Below, in pieces: positions 37,961-46,197 of a stretch of DNA of 64,000 bases. This stretch comes from Amycolatopsis pithecellobii. GTDB taxonomy: Bacteria; Actinomycetota; Actinomycetes; Mycobacteriales; Pseudonocardiaceae. The stretch spans positions 1-64,000 of the forward strand of contig NZ_WMBA01000007.1 of assembly GCF_009707865.1 (NCBI RefSeq), written 5' to 3'. The notes under the pieces were generated by a model that was not told the DNA's origin, searched no databases, and was given only the letters and a program-made list of their open reading frames with translations. The position numbers and the translations under genes are program-made. Numbering within the stretch: position 1 is the first letter of the stretch; each line of letters starts with the position of its first letter.

Positions 37961-37976
37961 TATGTGTCGCCTGACA
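37961..37976. promoter_or_regulatory. Shared catabolic-cluster operator, site 2
   Basis: TATG followed by TGTCGCCTGACA at 37965-37976, two mismatches from the palindrome of site 1. It lies in the divergent promoter between the amidohydrolase (minus) and the Gfo/Idh gene (plus). Confidence 0.6.
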
Positions 37977-38012
37977 TTCTTCTTTGTGTGCTTGGCAGGC
38001 TAGATTCAGCAG

Positions 38013-39038
38013 GTGAACACTGAACGCACCCGGATCGGGATCGTGGGCGCCGGCGACATCGCCAGGAAGGTGAATCTGCCCCATTTGCGGGCGATTCCCG
38101 GTGTCCAACTGGTTGCGGTGTGCAATGCGAGGCCCGAGAGTGCCCGTCAGGTCGCCGGTGAGTTCGGTATTCCCCATGTCGTGGACCACTGGACGTCGAT
38201 GGTCGACCGGGACGACGTCGATGCGATCTGGATCGGGACGCCGCCGGTGATGCATGCGCCGATCGCCATCGCAGCGCTCCAGCAGGGCAAGCACGTCTTC
38301 TGCCAGGCGCGGATGGCGATGGACCTCGCCGAGGCCCGGTCGATGCTGGCGGCCGCCCGGCAGCATCCCGAACTCGTCACTATGTTGTCGGCTCCGCCGA
38401 TGGGGATGAAGGCCGGCAAGCTGATGCGGCAGCTACTGAATGACGGCTACGTCGGCGAGCCGTACCACTTCCGGCTGGTGGCCGACAGCGACATGTTCGC
38501 CGATCCGGACGCACCGGCTCACTGGCGCCAGCGCCGCGAGCTGGTCGGGATGAACGTGCTGACCGTCGGTATCTACGGCGAGATCCTGCAGCGCTGGTTC
38601 GGCTCGCCCGTCCGGCTGCATGCGCGGTCCAAAGTGTACGTTCCGGACCGGGACGGCTACGCCGTGCAGGTGCCCGACGTCGTGCAGGTGACCGGCGAAT
38701 GGGGCGACGGCGTCCTCGGTGTATTGGAGTGGAGTGGCGTGTCGCTGTTCGCGCCCGACTCGACGTTGACCCTGTACGGCCGGGACGGAACCCTGGAATA
38801 CAACTTCACCAGGGACCAGGTCCGCGGCGCCCGGCGAGGCGACGACGAGTTCCGGACGTTCGAGCTTCCCGCCGATCTCGAAACCCCCTGGACCGTCGAG
38901 CACGATTTCGTCACCGCGGTGCGGGCGGGGGGACGGCCGGAGCCGTCCTTCGAGACCGGAGTCGCGTACATGGAGTTCACCGAGGCCGTCCACCGCAGTG
39001 CGCTGACCGGCATTGAAATCCTGTTGCCGCTGCCGTGA
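38013..39038 (+). CDS. Gfo/Idh/MocA-family oxidoreductase
   Basis: 341 residues, GTG start. N-terminal Rossmann fold IGIVGAGDIARKVNLPHLRAIP; the C-terminal alpha/beta domain carries GEPYHFRL. In most members the loop after GKHVF contains EKP with a catalytic lysine; here it reads GKHVFCQARMAM, so the lysine is absent. Usual substrates are sugars or cyclitols with NAD(P). Function here could be redox or purely binding. Shares its upstream region with the amidohydrolase. Confidence 0.87.
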   Translation: MNTERTRIGIVGAGDIARKVNLPHLRAIPGVQLVAVCNARPESARQVAGEFGIPHVVDHWTSMVDRDDVDAIWIGTPPVMHAPIAIAALQQGKHVFCQARMAMDLAEARSMLAAARQHPELVTMLSAPPMGMKAGKLMRQLLNDGYVGEPYHFRLVADSDMFADPDAPAHWRQRRELVGMNVLTVGIYGEILQRWFGSPVRLHARSKVYVPDRDGYAVQVPDVVQVTGEWGDGVLGVLEWSGVSLFAPDSTLTLYGRDGTLEYNFTRDQVRGARRGDDEFRTFELPADLETPWTVEHDFVTAVRAGGRPEPSFETGVAYMEFTEAVHRSALTGIEILLPLP

Positions 39039-39075
39039 GGCGCGCCAGCTTGGCGGTGCCCTCAACGCCAAGACG

Positions 39076-39651
39076 TCAGCGGGGCTCGCGTCCGCAAAGC
39101 GCGACCAGCCGGTCCGGCGCGGATGCGTCGTCCGGCACCTCGACCGGCGGGGCGAGGATCCCGGTGCCCTGCGCCGCCGCGATCATCGGGCGCACGACGG
39201 GGATGAGCTCCTCGGCGACATCGTCCTCGATCGGTTGCGGCGCGCCGATGCCCATCGCGAGGTCCCACGCGTGCACCGCGAGGTCCATCGTCATCTGCCA
39301 ACCGTAGAGGGACGCGTCAAACTTGCCGAAAGACAGGTGCACCATCCGGTCGACCGCCCCTTCCTCGGTCCACGCCGCACGCGCGGCTCTCGAGGACTCT
39401 TCCCACGCGCGGACCGGGTCGTCGCCCAGCACGTCGCCGTCGTAGCGGTCGCCGACCTCAGCGAGCGTGGCGCCGCCGAGCAGGTGCGGCACCCACAGCT
39501 GCTCGGAAACGAGGTGGTTGACCAGGTCCCGCACCGTCCACTCGGTACACGGGGTCGGGTTGTCCCACTGGTCCGCCTTGACGAGATGCACTGTCCGGTC
39601 GAACTCGGCCAGCGTCTGGCCGTGTCTGTCGAGCAAGCTCATGATCCCCAT
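39076..39651 (-). CDS. TIGR03086-family DinB/mycothiol maleylpyruvate isomerase-like protein
   Basis: 191 residues, ATG at 39651 (an alternative ATG is three codons on). The four-helix metal-binding fold is marked by WDNPTPCTEWTVRDLVNHLV and LAVHAWDLAMGIG, which supply the His ligands. Family members are metal-dependent and some use mycothiol as a thiol cofactor. Role unknown. Confidence 0.85.
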   Translation of the reverse strand: MGIMSLLDRHGQTLAEFDRTVHLVKADQWDNPTPCTEWTVRDLVNHLVSEQLWVPHLLGGATLAEVGDRYDGDVLGDDPVRAWEESSRAARAAWTEEGAVDRMVHLSFGKFDASLYGWQMTMDLAVHAWDLAMGIGAPQPIEDDVAEELIPVVRPMIAAAQGTGILAPPVEVPDDASAPDRLVALCGREPR

Positions 39652-39668
39652 GATGCCCCCGATAACGG

Positions 39669-40403
39669 CTATGCGGTGAAACCCGAGGTGCCACTGCGGG
39701 ACAGCACGACCTTGGTCAGCGAGGTGGTCGCGCCGAATTCGAGCAGCATCCGTACCACGGCGACGACATCGTCGACGGGGATCATGGTGTCGGCCGGGAT
39801 GGTGTCGGTGGTCCAGGCGGACATGTCGGTCGCGACGTAGGCAGGAGCGATGGCGGTTGCCATGACGCCGTTCGCGGACTCCTCGGCGTTCACCGTTTCC
39901 ATCAGCGAGATCAACGCGGCCTTCGAGGCGCCGTAGACGGCCAGCCCTCGCTCGGCGTGCACACCGGTGATCGAGGAGAGTGCGATCACGCGTGCACCAT
40001 GCTCACGGTCGGCAGCGGCGGCGGCTCGCAGCAGTGGGAGCGCGGTCTGGACCATGGCGATCGCCGAGGTCAGGTTGACCGCGATGGTCTTGTCCACGCG
40101 GTGTGCGGGCAAGGTCTCCAGGGCCCCGCCGGTGCCCACGCCGCCGGAAAGGATCAGGGCGTCCATGGTGGCGTAGGTCTGACGGTGCCGGTCGATGACC
40201 GCGGCAAGGGCCGTCCGGTCGCCGAGGTCGGCCGCGACTGGGACGACACCTGGTGCGCCGGTATCGGTCAGTTCTGCCGCCAGCGCGGTCAGATCCTCGT
40301 CACGGCGTGAGGTCACGGTGAGGCCGAAGCCCTGGCGCGCCAACTCGACCGCGATGCCATGACCGATGCCACGCGACGCACCCGTGATCAACGCGGTCCT
40401 CAC
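39669..40403 (-). CDS. SDR-family NAD(P)-dependent oxidoreductase
   Basis: 244 residues, GTG start at 40403 overlapping the upstream stop (GTGA). TGASRGIG cofactor motif, VIALSSITG with catalytic Ser, and YGASKAAL with Tyr and Lys are all in place. Last gene of the seven-gene run that starts with the acyl-CoA dehydrogenase at 47424, so it may oxidise a hydroxyacyl intermediate. Confidence 0.93.
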   Translation of the reverse strand: MRTALITGASRGIGHGIAVELARQGFGLTVTSRRDEDLTALAAELTDTGAPGVVPVAADLGDRTALAAVIDRHRQTYATMDALILSGGVGTGGALETLPAHRVDKTIAVNLTSAIAMVQTALPLLRAAAAADREHGARVIALSSITGVHAERGLAVYGASKAALISLMETVNAEESANGVMATAIAPAYVATDMSAWTTDTIPADTMIPVDDVVAVVRMLLEFGATTSLTKVVLSRSGTSGFTA

Positions 40404-41437
40404 CTGGCGCCTCCGTCGAACGTGTGGAGTCCGAGGTCGAGGTAGGTGCCGACGGCTTCGCCCGCGGTGTCGAAGCCCGGGCCGGTCGCGGCGCCGACGT
40501 GGGCGCGGTGGGCGATGCCGGCGGCGATGACCGCGATCTTGAAATAGGCGAGCGCCAAGTGGAACTCCCAGTCCCGCAGCGGGACGCCTCCGGCAGCCGT
40601 ATATGCCTGCGTAAGTTCGGCGATCCCGGGGATCCGTGCGCTGGTCCACGCGCTGGGCGCACCGACGATCAGGTCGAAAACCGGGTCCCGATATGCACAC
40701 ATCATCGCCACGTCGGCGACCGGGTCCCCCAAGGTGGACAGCTCCCAGTCCACGACCGCGGCGACCTCCGGATCGTCGTCGACAAGGGTGAGCAGCACGT
40801 TGTCGATCCGGTAGTCGCCGTGCACGATGCTCGTACCGCCCTGGGCCGGCGTGTGCGACGAGAGGCGCCGGCTGAGTTCCGTCGCGGCCACCCCGTGGTC
40901 AGGCGCGCCGACCAGCTCCCATTGGCCGGTCCACCTCCTCAGCTGACGAGCCGCGTAGCCATCAGGTCGCCCATAGCCCGCCAGGCCCACCGATTCCGGG
41001 TCGACGCGGTGCAGGGCCGCCAGCGTCTCGACCAGCCGGCGCGTGACCGTCCCGACCGCGTGGCCGTCGAGTTCATCCAGATCCGCCGCGGTCCGGACCG
41101 TCACCCCGGGCACATATTCGACGACCGTGAACGGCGCTCCGAGCACAGATTCGTTGTCGCACAACAGGAACGGGCGAGCGACCGGAACCTCGGAGCCGGC
41201 CAGCGCCTTCGTCACCCGGTACTCGCGAGCCACGTCGTGCGCCGAGGGCGTACGGCCGCTGCGTGGCGGCATGCGCAGCACCCACGACGTCTCCCCGTCA
41301 TCGAGCCGGTAGGTCAGATTCGACCGGCCGCCGGCCAGCAGAGTCGCCTCCAGTCCGGCCACCGGCTCGATACCGGCCGCCGACATGACTTTGGCGACGT
41401 CGAGCAGTTCGTCATCCGACAACGTAGGCGAGCTCAC
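40400..41437 (-). CDS. APH-fold phosphotransferase associated with acyl-CoA dehydrogenase
   Basis: 345 residues; GTG at 41437 overlaps the acyl-CoA dehydrogenase stop (GTGA). Kinase motifs IVHGDYRIDNVLL (catalytic loop) and AVVDWELSTLGDPVADVAMM (metal loop) are intact. In higher organisms this domain is fused to acyl-CoA dehydrogenase (ACAD10/11), where it phosphorylates 4-hydroxyacyl-CoA before elimination. The coupling here suggests the same two-step use on a hydroxy acid. Confidence 0.9.
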   Translation of the reverse strand: MSSPTLSDDELLDVAKVMSAAGIEPVAGLEATLLAGGRSNLTYRLDDGETSWVLRMPPRSGRTPSAHDVAREYRVTKALAGSEVPVARPFLLCDNESVLGAPFTVVEYVPGVTVRTAADLDELDGHAVGTVTRRLVETLAALHRVDPESVGLAGYGRPDGYAARQLRRWTGQWELVGAPDHGVAATELSRRLSSHTPAQGGTSIVHGDYRIDNVLLTLVDDDPEVAAVVDWELSTLGDPVADVAMMCAYRDPVFDLIVGAPSAWTSARIPGIAELTQAYTAAGGVPLRDWEFHLALAYFKIAVIAAGIAHRAHVGAATGPGFDTAGEAVGTYLDLGLHTFDGGAR

Positions 41438-42609
41438 CGGGCCGCCTTCGTCACTTCGGCCACCGCGCGCCGTGCGATGGACCACCGGTGCACCTCGGAG
41501 GGGCCGTCGTAGATCCGGAACGGGCGCAGCTCGCGAGCGATCTTGGCCACCGGAAGATCAGCGGACACTCCCAAGCCGCCACAAAGCTGAACGGCACGGT
41601 CGGCGACCCGGTTCAGGGCTTCCGCGGCGAAGGTCTTGGCGATCGAAGTCGCCTTCGAGGCGCGGTGCCCGGCGTCCAGCTCCTCGCAGGCACGCAGCAG
41701 CAGCGCGCGGGTCGCCGCGAGGTCGATCTCGTTGTCGGCGATCAGCTGCCGGGCCATCCCGAGATCGGCCAGCGGCGACCCGAAAGCCCGCCGCTCACTG
41801 GCGTGGACGATCGCCACCTCGTGCGCACGCCGAGCCGCCCCGGTCCACCTCATCACGTGCGTCATGCGGGCCGGGCCCAGCCGCACCTGTGCGTATCGGA
41901 AGCCCTGATCGACCTCGCCGAGCACATCTTCGTCCGGCACGAAGAGATCCGTGAAGACGAGCTCACAGTGCCCGCCCACCATCGACCTGTCCATGGTGCC
42001 GATGTGGCGGACCACGTCGATTCCCTGCCGATCGGCCGGCGCGAGGAACATTGTGGCCCCGCCGGCGTCGCCGGGTTCGCCGCTGGTGCGCGCCATGATG
42101 ATGAAGAACCCGGCACCGTCCGCGCCGGTGATGAAATGCTTCCGGCCGTTGATCTGCCAGCCACCGTCGACGCGCCGCGCGGCGGTCGTCAGCGCCGCCG
42201 GATCGGATCCCGCCCCGGGCGCGGGCTCGGTCATCGCGAACGCCGACCGCCACTCACCGGCCACGAGCGGCCGCAGGTACCGGTCCCGCTGCGCCTCGGT
42301 GGCCACGTGGTCCAGCAGATGGATGTTGCCCTCGTCCGGTGCGGCCACGTTCAAGGCCACCGGGCCGAACAGCGAGTAGCCGGCCTCCTCGAATACCGCG
42401 GCACGGTCCACCATCCCCAGGCCCAGACCGCCACAGTCGACCGGCGCATGGACGGCCAGCAGGCCCGCCTTCGCGGCGAGGGTCTGCCACCGCACCCGCA
42501 ACTCGTCGCCGCCGGCCGCCTCGATATCGCCGTCATACCGGTCGTCGATGTCGAGCACCTCCGCCCGGATGAACTCCCGCGTCCGCGCCACCAACTCAGC
42601 TACCCGCAC
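41434..42609 (-). CDS. Acyl-CoA dehydrogenase (ACAD11-like partner)
   Basis: 391 residues from the GTG at 42609, which has GGAGG six bases upstream; an adjacent GTG at 42612 is equally possible. FAMTEPAPGAGSDP, the FAD-binding GGLGVSADLPVAKIARELRPFRIYDG segment and C-terminal EVHRWSIARR are conserved. It oxidises an acyl-CoA at C2-C3. A strong TetR-type operator lies just upstream, between this gene and the tetR gene. Confidence 0.93.
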   Translation of the reverse strand: MRVAELVARTREFIRAEVLDIDDRYDGDIEAAGGDELRVRWQTLAAKAGLLAVHAPVDCGGLGLGMVDRAAVFEEAGYSLFGPVALNVAAPDEGNIHLLDHVATEAQRDRYLRPLVAGEWRSAFAMTEPAPGAGSDPAALTTAARRVDGGWQINGRKHFITGADGAGFFIIMARTSGEPGDAGGATMFLAPADRQGIDVVRHIGTMDRSMVGGHCELVFTDLFVPDEDVLGEVDQGFRYAQVRLGPARMTHVMRWTGAARRAHEVAIVHASERRAFGSPLADLGMARQLIADNEIDLAATRALLLRACEELDAGHRASKATSIAKTFAAEALNRVADRAVQLCGGLGVSADLPVAKIARELRPFRIYDGPSEVHRWSIARRAVAEVTKAAR

Positions 42610-42624
42610 CACATGCCTCCGATG

Positions 42625-42648
42625 GACCGACCGATTGATCGCTCGGTC
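42625..42648. promoter_or_regulatory. TetR-type operator (11-2-11 inverted repeat)
   Basis: Arms GACCGACCGAT and ATCGCTCGGTC are complementary at 10 of 11 positions around a TG centre. It lies between the tetR stop (42691) and the acyl-CoA dehydrogenase start, so repression of the latter by the adjacent TetR protein is the simplest reading. Confidence 0.75.
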
Positions 42649-42690
42649 AGCATCGCAGGCGTCCCCCAGTGTCGTCAACAGCGGATTCTT

Positions 42691-43335
42691 TTAGCCTTGG
42701 CCGGCGGCGCCGATGAGCCCGCGGGCGAAACCCAGGTATCGCTTCACAATCTCGTCCGGGGACAGGGGGCCATCCTCGCGGTACCAGGTCGCAACACCCA
42801 CGCACATCGTCGACAGTGCCCGGGCGGCATCCCCGGCGTGCTCGGTCACCGTGTCGTAAACCTTGCGCGCGTCGCAGATCGTGGTGGCGAGGATCTCCTG
42901 TTGCTCGTCTCGCAGCGCGACGCAGCGGCTCCGGTTCTCGGGGATCAGGCTGCGCAGCTCGGTCGAGGCGACGAACGCCTCGGCACGGCGGAACATGTGG
43001 AACCTGAGCAGCGATTCCACCGAGGCGTCGAAACGCGCGAGTGGATCGTCCCCACCCGAGGCCAGTGCGGCTCGACTGCGATCCAGCAGCTCGGTGTACA
43101 CGATCTCGAGCAGGCTGACGAGGATCTCCTGCTTCGACTGGTAGTGGTGGTAGAGGCCCGGCACGGACAGCTCGGCCGCCGTGGCGAGCTCGCGGATACT
43201 GGTCGCCTGATAGCCGTGTTCGGCGAACGCACCGAGCGCCCCCCGCAGAATCTTGGGCAACGGCGAAGGACCGTAGCTGCGCCAGTCAGTCGGTTGCCCT
43301 GCCGAGGCGTCCTGGCCGATCACGTCATGGGACAC
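42691..43335 (-). CDS. TetR/AcrR-family transcriptional regulator
   Basis: 214 residues, GTG start at 43335. The helix-turn-helix GYQATSIRELATAAELSVPGLYHHYQSKQEIL is at about residues 42-72. The C-terminal ligand domain is like KstR2/fatty-acid-type TetR repressors. Probable ligand is an acyl-CoA or its precursor, by context. Lies 20 bases after the acyl-CoA synthetase. Confidence 0.93.
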   Translation of the reverse strand: MSHDVIGQDASAGQPTDWRSYGPSPLPKILRGALGAFAEHGYQATSIRELATAAELSVPGLYHHYQSKQEILVSLLEIVYTELLDRSRAALASGGDDPLARFDASVESLLRFHMFRRAEAFVASTELRSLIPENRSRCVALRDEQQEILATTICDARKVYDTVTEHAGDAARALSTMCVGVATWYREDGPLSPDEIVKRYLGFARGLIGAAGQG

Positions 43336-43355
43336 AGTCAGGAGTCTAGGTGCGT

Positions 43356-44903
43356 TCAGGTGCGACGTGCTCCGGCGCGCAGCACGGTCTTCTGGATCTT
43401 GCCCGTCGAGGTCTTCGGCAGCTCGGCGAACGTGATCGCCTTGGGAACCTTGAAGCCCGCCAGCCGCTCACGCAGGTAGGCCATCAGTTCGGCCTCGGTG
43501 ACCGTCGCGCCCGTTCGCCGGGTCACGAACGCGATCGGCACCTCGCCCCACTGGGGGTCCGCAACGCCCACCACGGCGGACTCGACGACATCGGGGTGCG
43601 CGTCGATGACTCGCTCCAGCTCGACCGAAGCGATGTTCTCGCCGCCCGAGATGATCACGTCCTTGGCGCGGTCGCGGATCTCGACGTAGCCATCCGGATG
43701 CATCACCCCCAGATCGCCGGTCAGGAAACATCCGCTGCGCGTCACCGCATCCGTTGCCTTTTCGTCCTGGTAGTAGCCCAGCATCACGTCGTTGCCGCTG
43801 ACCGCGATCTCGCCCATCGTCCGCCCGTCCGGCGGCACGTCGGCGCCCGACGGGCCGAGCACGCGCAGTGGCCGCGCGATGAGGTTGCCGATGCCCTGCC
43901 GTGCCCGCAGTCGCGCAGCCTCTTCCGGGCCGAGCTCGTCCCACTCCGGCTGCCACACGTTGACCGCGACCGGACCGTACGTCTCGGTCAGCCCATACAG
44001 GTGCGTCACGTCGAAGCCGAGCGGATCCAGGCGCTGCAGCAGGGCCGGTGACGGCGGGGCGCCTCCGGTGTCGACGTGCACCCGGCGGGCGAGCGGCCTC
44101 GCGCCGGCATCCTCCGCGATCATGGCCAGAACGGTCGGCGCGGCGCTGAGGTTCGTGACGTCGGCCTCGCGCAGCAGCCGCCAGATCGCACCGGAATCAA
44201 CCCGGCGCAAACACACGTGAGTACCCCCGGCCGCCGTCACCGCCCAGGTGAAGCACCACCCGTTGCAGTGGAACATCGGCAACGTCCACAGATAGCCGGT
44301 GGCGGGCCCCAGGCCGGCGTGATACGCCATCGCCACCGCCTGCAGGTAGGCGCCGCGATGGTGGTACATCACGCCCTTCGGCCGCCCGGTGGTGCCTGAG
44401 GTGTAGTTGATCGCGAGAAGGTCGCGTTCGTCCACACCGATCCGATCAGCGGTCGACGCCGTTGTCGGCAACCACGACTCGTACTCGTCCCCCGCACCGC
44501 CGGCGATCACCACGTCGACCCCGGTGCGCTTGCCGAGCTCCTCGGCCTGTGCGGCGAATTCGCCTGTAGCCACCAGGAGCCGGGCGCCCGAATGCTCCAC
44601 GAGGTAACGCATCTCCTCGACAGCCAGGCGCACGTTGATCGGCACCAGCGCGGCACCACGCGCCGGCACGGCCTGATGGAGCTCCAACATGACATGGCTG
44701 TTGGCGCACAGAGCGGCCACCCGGTCGCCGGCCTCGATCCCCGACCGGGCCAAGGCGCTGACAAGCCGGTCGCAGCGAGCCGCGAACTCCGTGTACGTCA
44801 GCCGGATGTCCGCGTCGACCACGGCCAACCGCTGGGGGAACGCCTGCGCCGCCCGGTCCAGGAAGTGGATGGGCGACAACGGCGCGAAAGTGAACTCAGC
44901 CAT
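43356..44903 (-). CDS. AMP-dependent acyl-CoA synthetase
   Basis: 515 residues. Adenylate-forming motifs: INYTSGTTGRPKGVMYHH, LYGLTETYGP, TGDLGVMHPDGYVEIRDR and the C-terminal catalytic lysine in KTSTGKIQKT. It activates a carboxylic acid to its CoA thioester. Fourteen bases downstream of the M24-like gene, same operon. Confidence 0.94.
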   Translation of the reverse strand: MAEFTFAPLSPIHFLDRAAQAFPQRLAVVDADIRLTYTEFAARCDRLVSALARSGIEAGDRVAALCANSHVMLELHQAVPARGAALVPINVRLAVEEMRYLVEHSGARLLVATGEFAAQAEELGKRTGVDVVIAGGAGDEYESWLPTTASTADRIGVDERDLLAINYTSGTTGRPKGVMYHHRGAYLQAVAMAYHAGLGPATGYLWTLPMFHCNGWCFTWAVTAAGGTHVCLRRVDSGAIWRLLREADVTNLSAAPTVLAMIAEDAGARPLARRVHVDTGGAPPSPALLQRLDPLGFDVTHLYGLTETYGPVAVNVWQPEWDELGPEEAARLRARQGIGNLIARPLRVLGPSGADVPPDGRTMGEIAVSGNDVMLGYYQDEKATDAVTRSGCFLTGDLGVMHPDGYVEIRDRAKDVIISGGENIASVELERVIDAHPDVVESAVVGVADPQWGEVPIAFVTRRTGATVTEAELMAYLRERLAGFKVPKAITFAELPKTSTGKIQKTVLRAGARRT

Positions 44904-44917
44904 AGCTCGGTTCTGCC

Positions 44918-46165
44918 CTAAGCGTCCGGCACGATGCGGAGAGTCGCGGGATCATATTCGTGCAGCGATTCCAGGCCGGTCTCGGTGAAGACGCATGCCG
45001 ACGCGACCCAGAGGGCCCGGCGACGGTCCTGGGTGTGCGGGTTGACGCTGATGCGGACGGCCATGCCGGGCTCGAACGTCGTGGGGACGGTCCGGTTCCG
45101 GATGGCCTCGTCGACCGATGACGGCCACCCGGCCATGGGCGGCGAGTTGTAGGCGCTCCACCCGCTCACCAACGGAAAGGGGACGGTGTACCCCGCCTTG
45201 GCGAGCGGCTCCATCAGCCGGTCGGCATCGGCGTTCGTCATACCCGGCTTCAGCTCCGCGAGCGCCGTCCGATAGAGCTCCGCGGCAGCGTCGAACAGAG
45301 CGCGGTATTCCTTCGTCGGTTCGCCGGTGAACCAGGTCGTCATGAGTTTCCCGTAGTAGCCCCCGAAACCGACGCTGTGCTCGGAGAGGACCACTTCGTC
45401 CCGGCCCACCTTTTTGTGCGTGGGATACGGGTCCGGGTAGGTCATGGCAGGGCTGGTCATCGAGGTCGAGCTCAGGTGGATGTAGGCCGTGTTGCCCCGC
45501 AGCTTCTGGGCGGTGGCATATCCGGCTTCGGACAGCTCGTGGTGGCTCACGCCGGGCTTCGTGGCCTGGATGATCGCCTCCTGCGCGGCGTCGTTGATCG
45601 ACGCCCCGCGCCTCTGATGCTCGAGTTCCTCTGCGCTCTTGATCAGCCGCCACTGCTCATACAGTTCGGTGACGACGCGAAACCCGGCTTCCGGGAGCGC
45701 CTCGGCAAAGTGGTCCCTGGCCTCGACGGGGAGCGACATGGTCCACCACGACGCGTTGAGCGGCCCCACGATGCCGATCTTGCCGCGCTCGAGGCCGACC
45801 TCCTTCAGCCGGGCGGAAACGCCGAACTCGCAGCGCGTCCCGCCGGCGTTGCGGATATCGGTGAGGCAGGAAAGGTCCTTGGCGTTCGGGATGTGCTGGG
45901 CGATGGGGACGAACACCGTGGGCTCGTCGTGGAGCGGGACGACGACGTAAGTCTGGATGAATGCCGCATAGTTCGACAGGTATACGGCGTTGATCTGACC
46001 GAGGTCCCGGCCGGCGAACGCGTGGGCCCCGTAGATGACGAGGGCGTCGAGCCCGTTCTCCTTCATGCCGGCCCGGACGAGTGCGAAACGCCGCTCGTAT
46101 TCCTCCAGCGAGAAGGGCGGCAGCCAGTCGTTGTCGACCATGTTCTGGTTGAGGGTGAGCGTCAT
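44918..46165 (-). CDS. M24 (creatinase/aminopeptidase P fold) protein lacking metal ligands
   Basis: 415 residues, ATG at 46165 behind GAGGAGAC. N-terminal creatinase domain (YERRFALVRAGMKENGLDAL) and C-terminal pita-bread domain. In metal-dependent M24 enzymes the ligands are D, D, H, E, E; here the corresponding strands read VVLSEHSVGFGGYYGKLMTT, FPLVSGWSAY, MAVRISVNPH and LWVASACVFTETG, so all five appear lost. Creatinase itself is a metal-free M24 enzyme, so hydrolysis of a C-N bond in a small molecule is possible. Substrate unknown. Confidence 0.8.
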   Translation of the reverse strand: MTLTLNQNMVDNDWLPPFSLEEYERRFALVRAGMKENGLDALVIYGAHAFAGRDLGQINAVYLSNYAAFIQTYVVVPLHDEPTVFVPIAQHIPNAKDLSCLTDIRNAGGTRCEFGVSARLKEVGLERGKIGIVGPLNASWWTMSLPVEARDHFAEALPEAGFRVVTELYEQWRLIKSAEELEHQRRGASINDAAQEAIIQATKPGVSHHELSEAGYATAQKLRGNTAYIHLSSTSMTSPAMTYPDPYPTHKKVGRDEVVLSEHSVGFGGYYGKLMTTWFTGEPTKEYRALFDAAAELYRTALAELKPGMTNADADRLMEPLAKAGYTVPFPLVSGWSAYNSPPMAGWPSSVDEAIRNRTVPTTFEPGMAVRISVNPHTQDRRRALWVASACVFTETGLESLHEYDPATLRIVPDA

Positions 46166-46197
46166 GTCTCCTCGTCCAAAGGGTTGTGGTGGAACGG

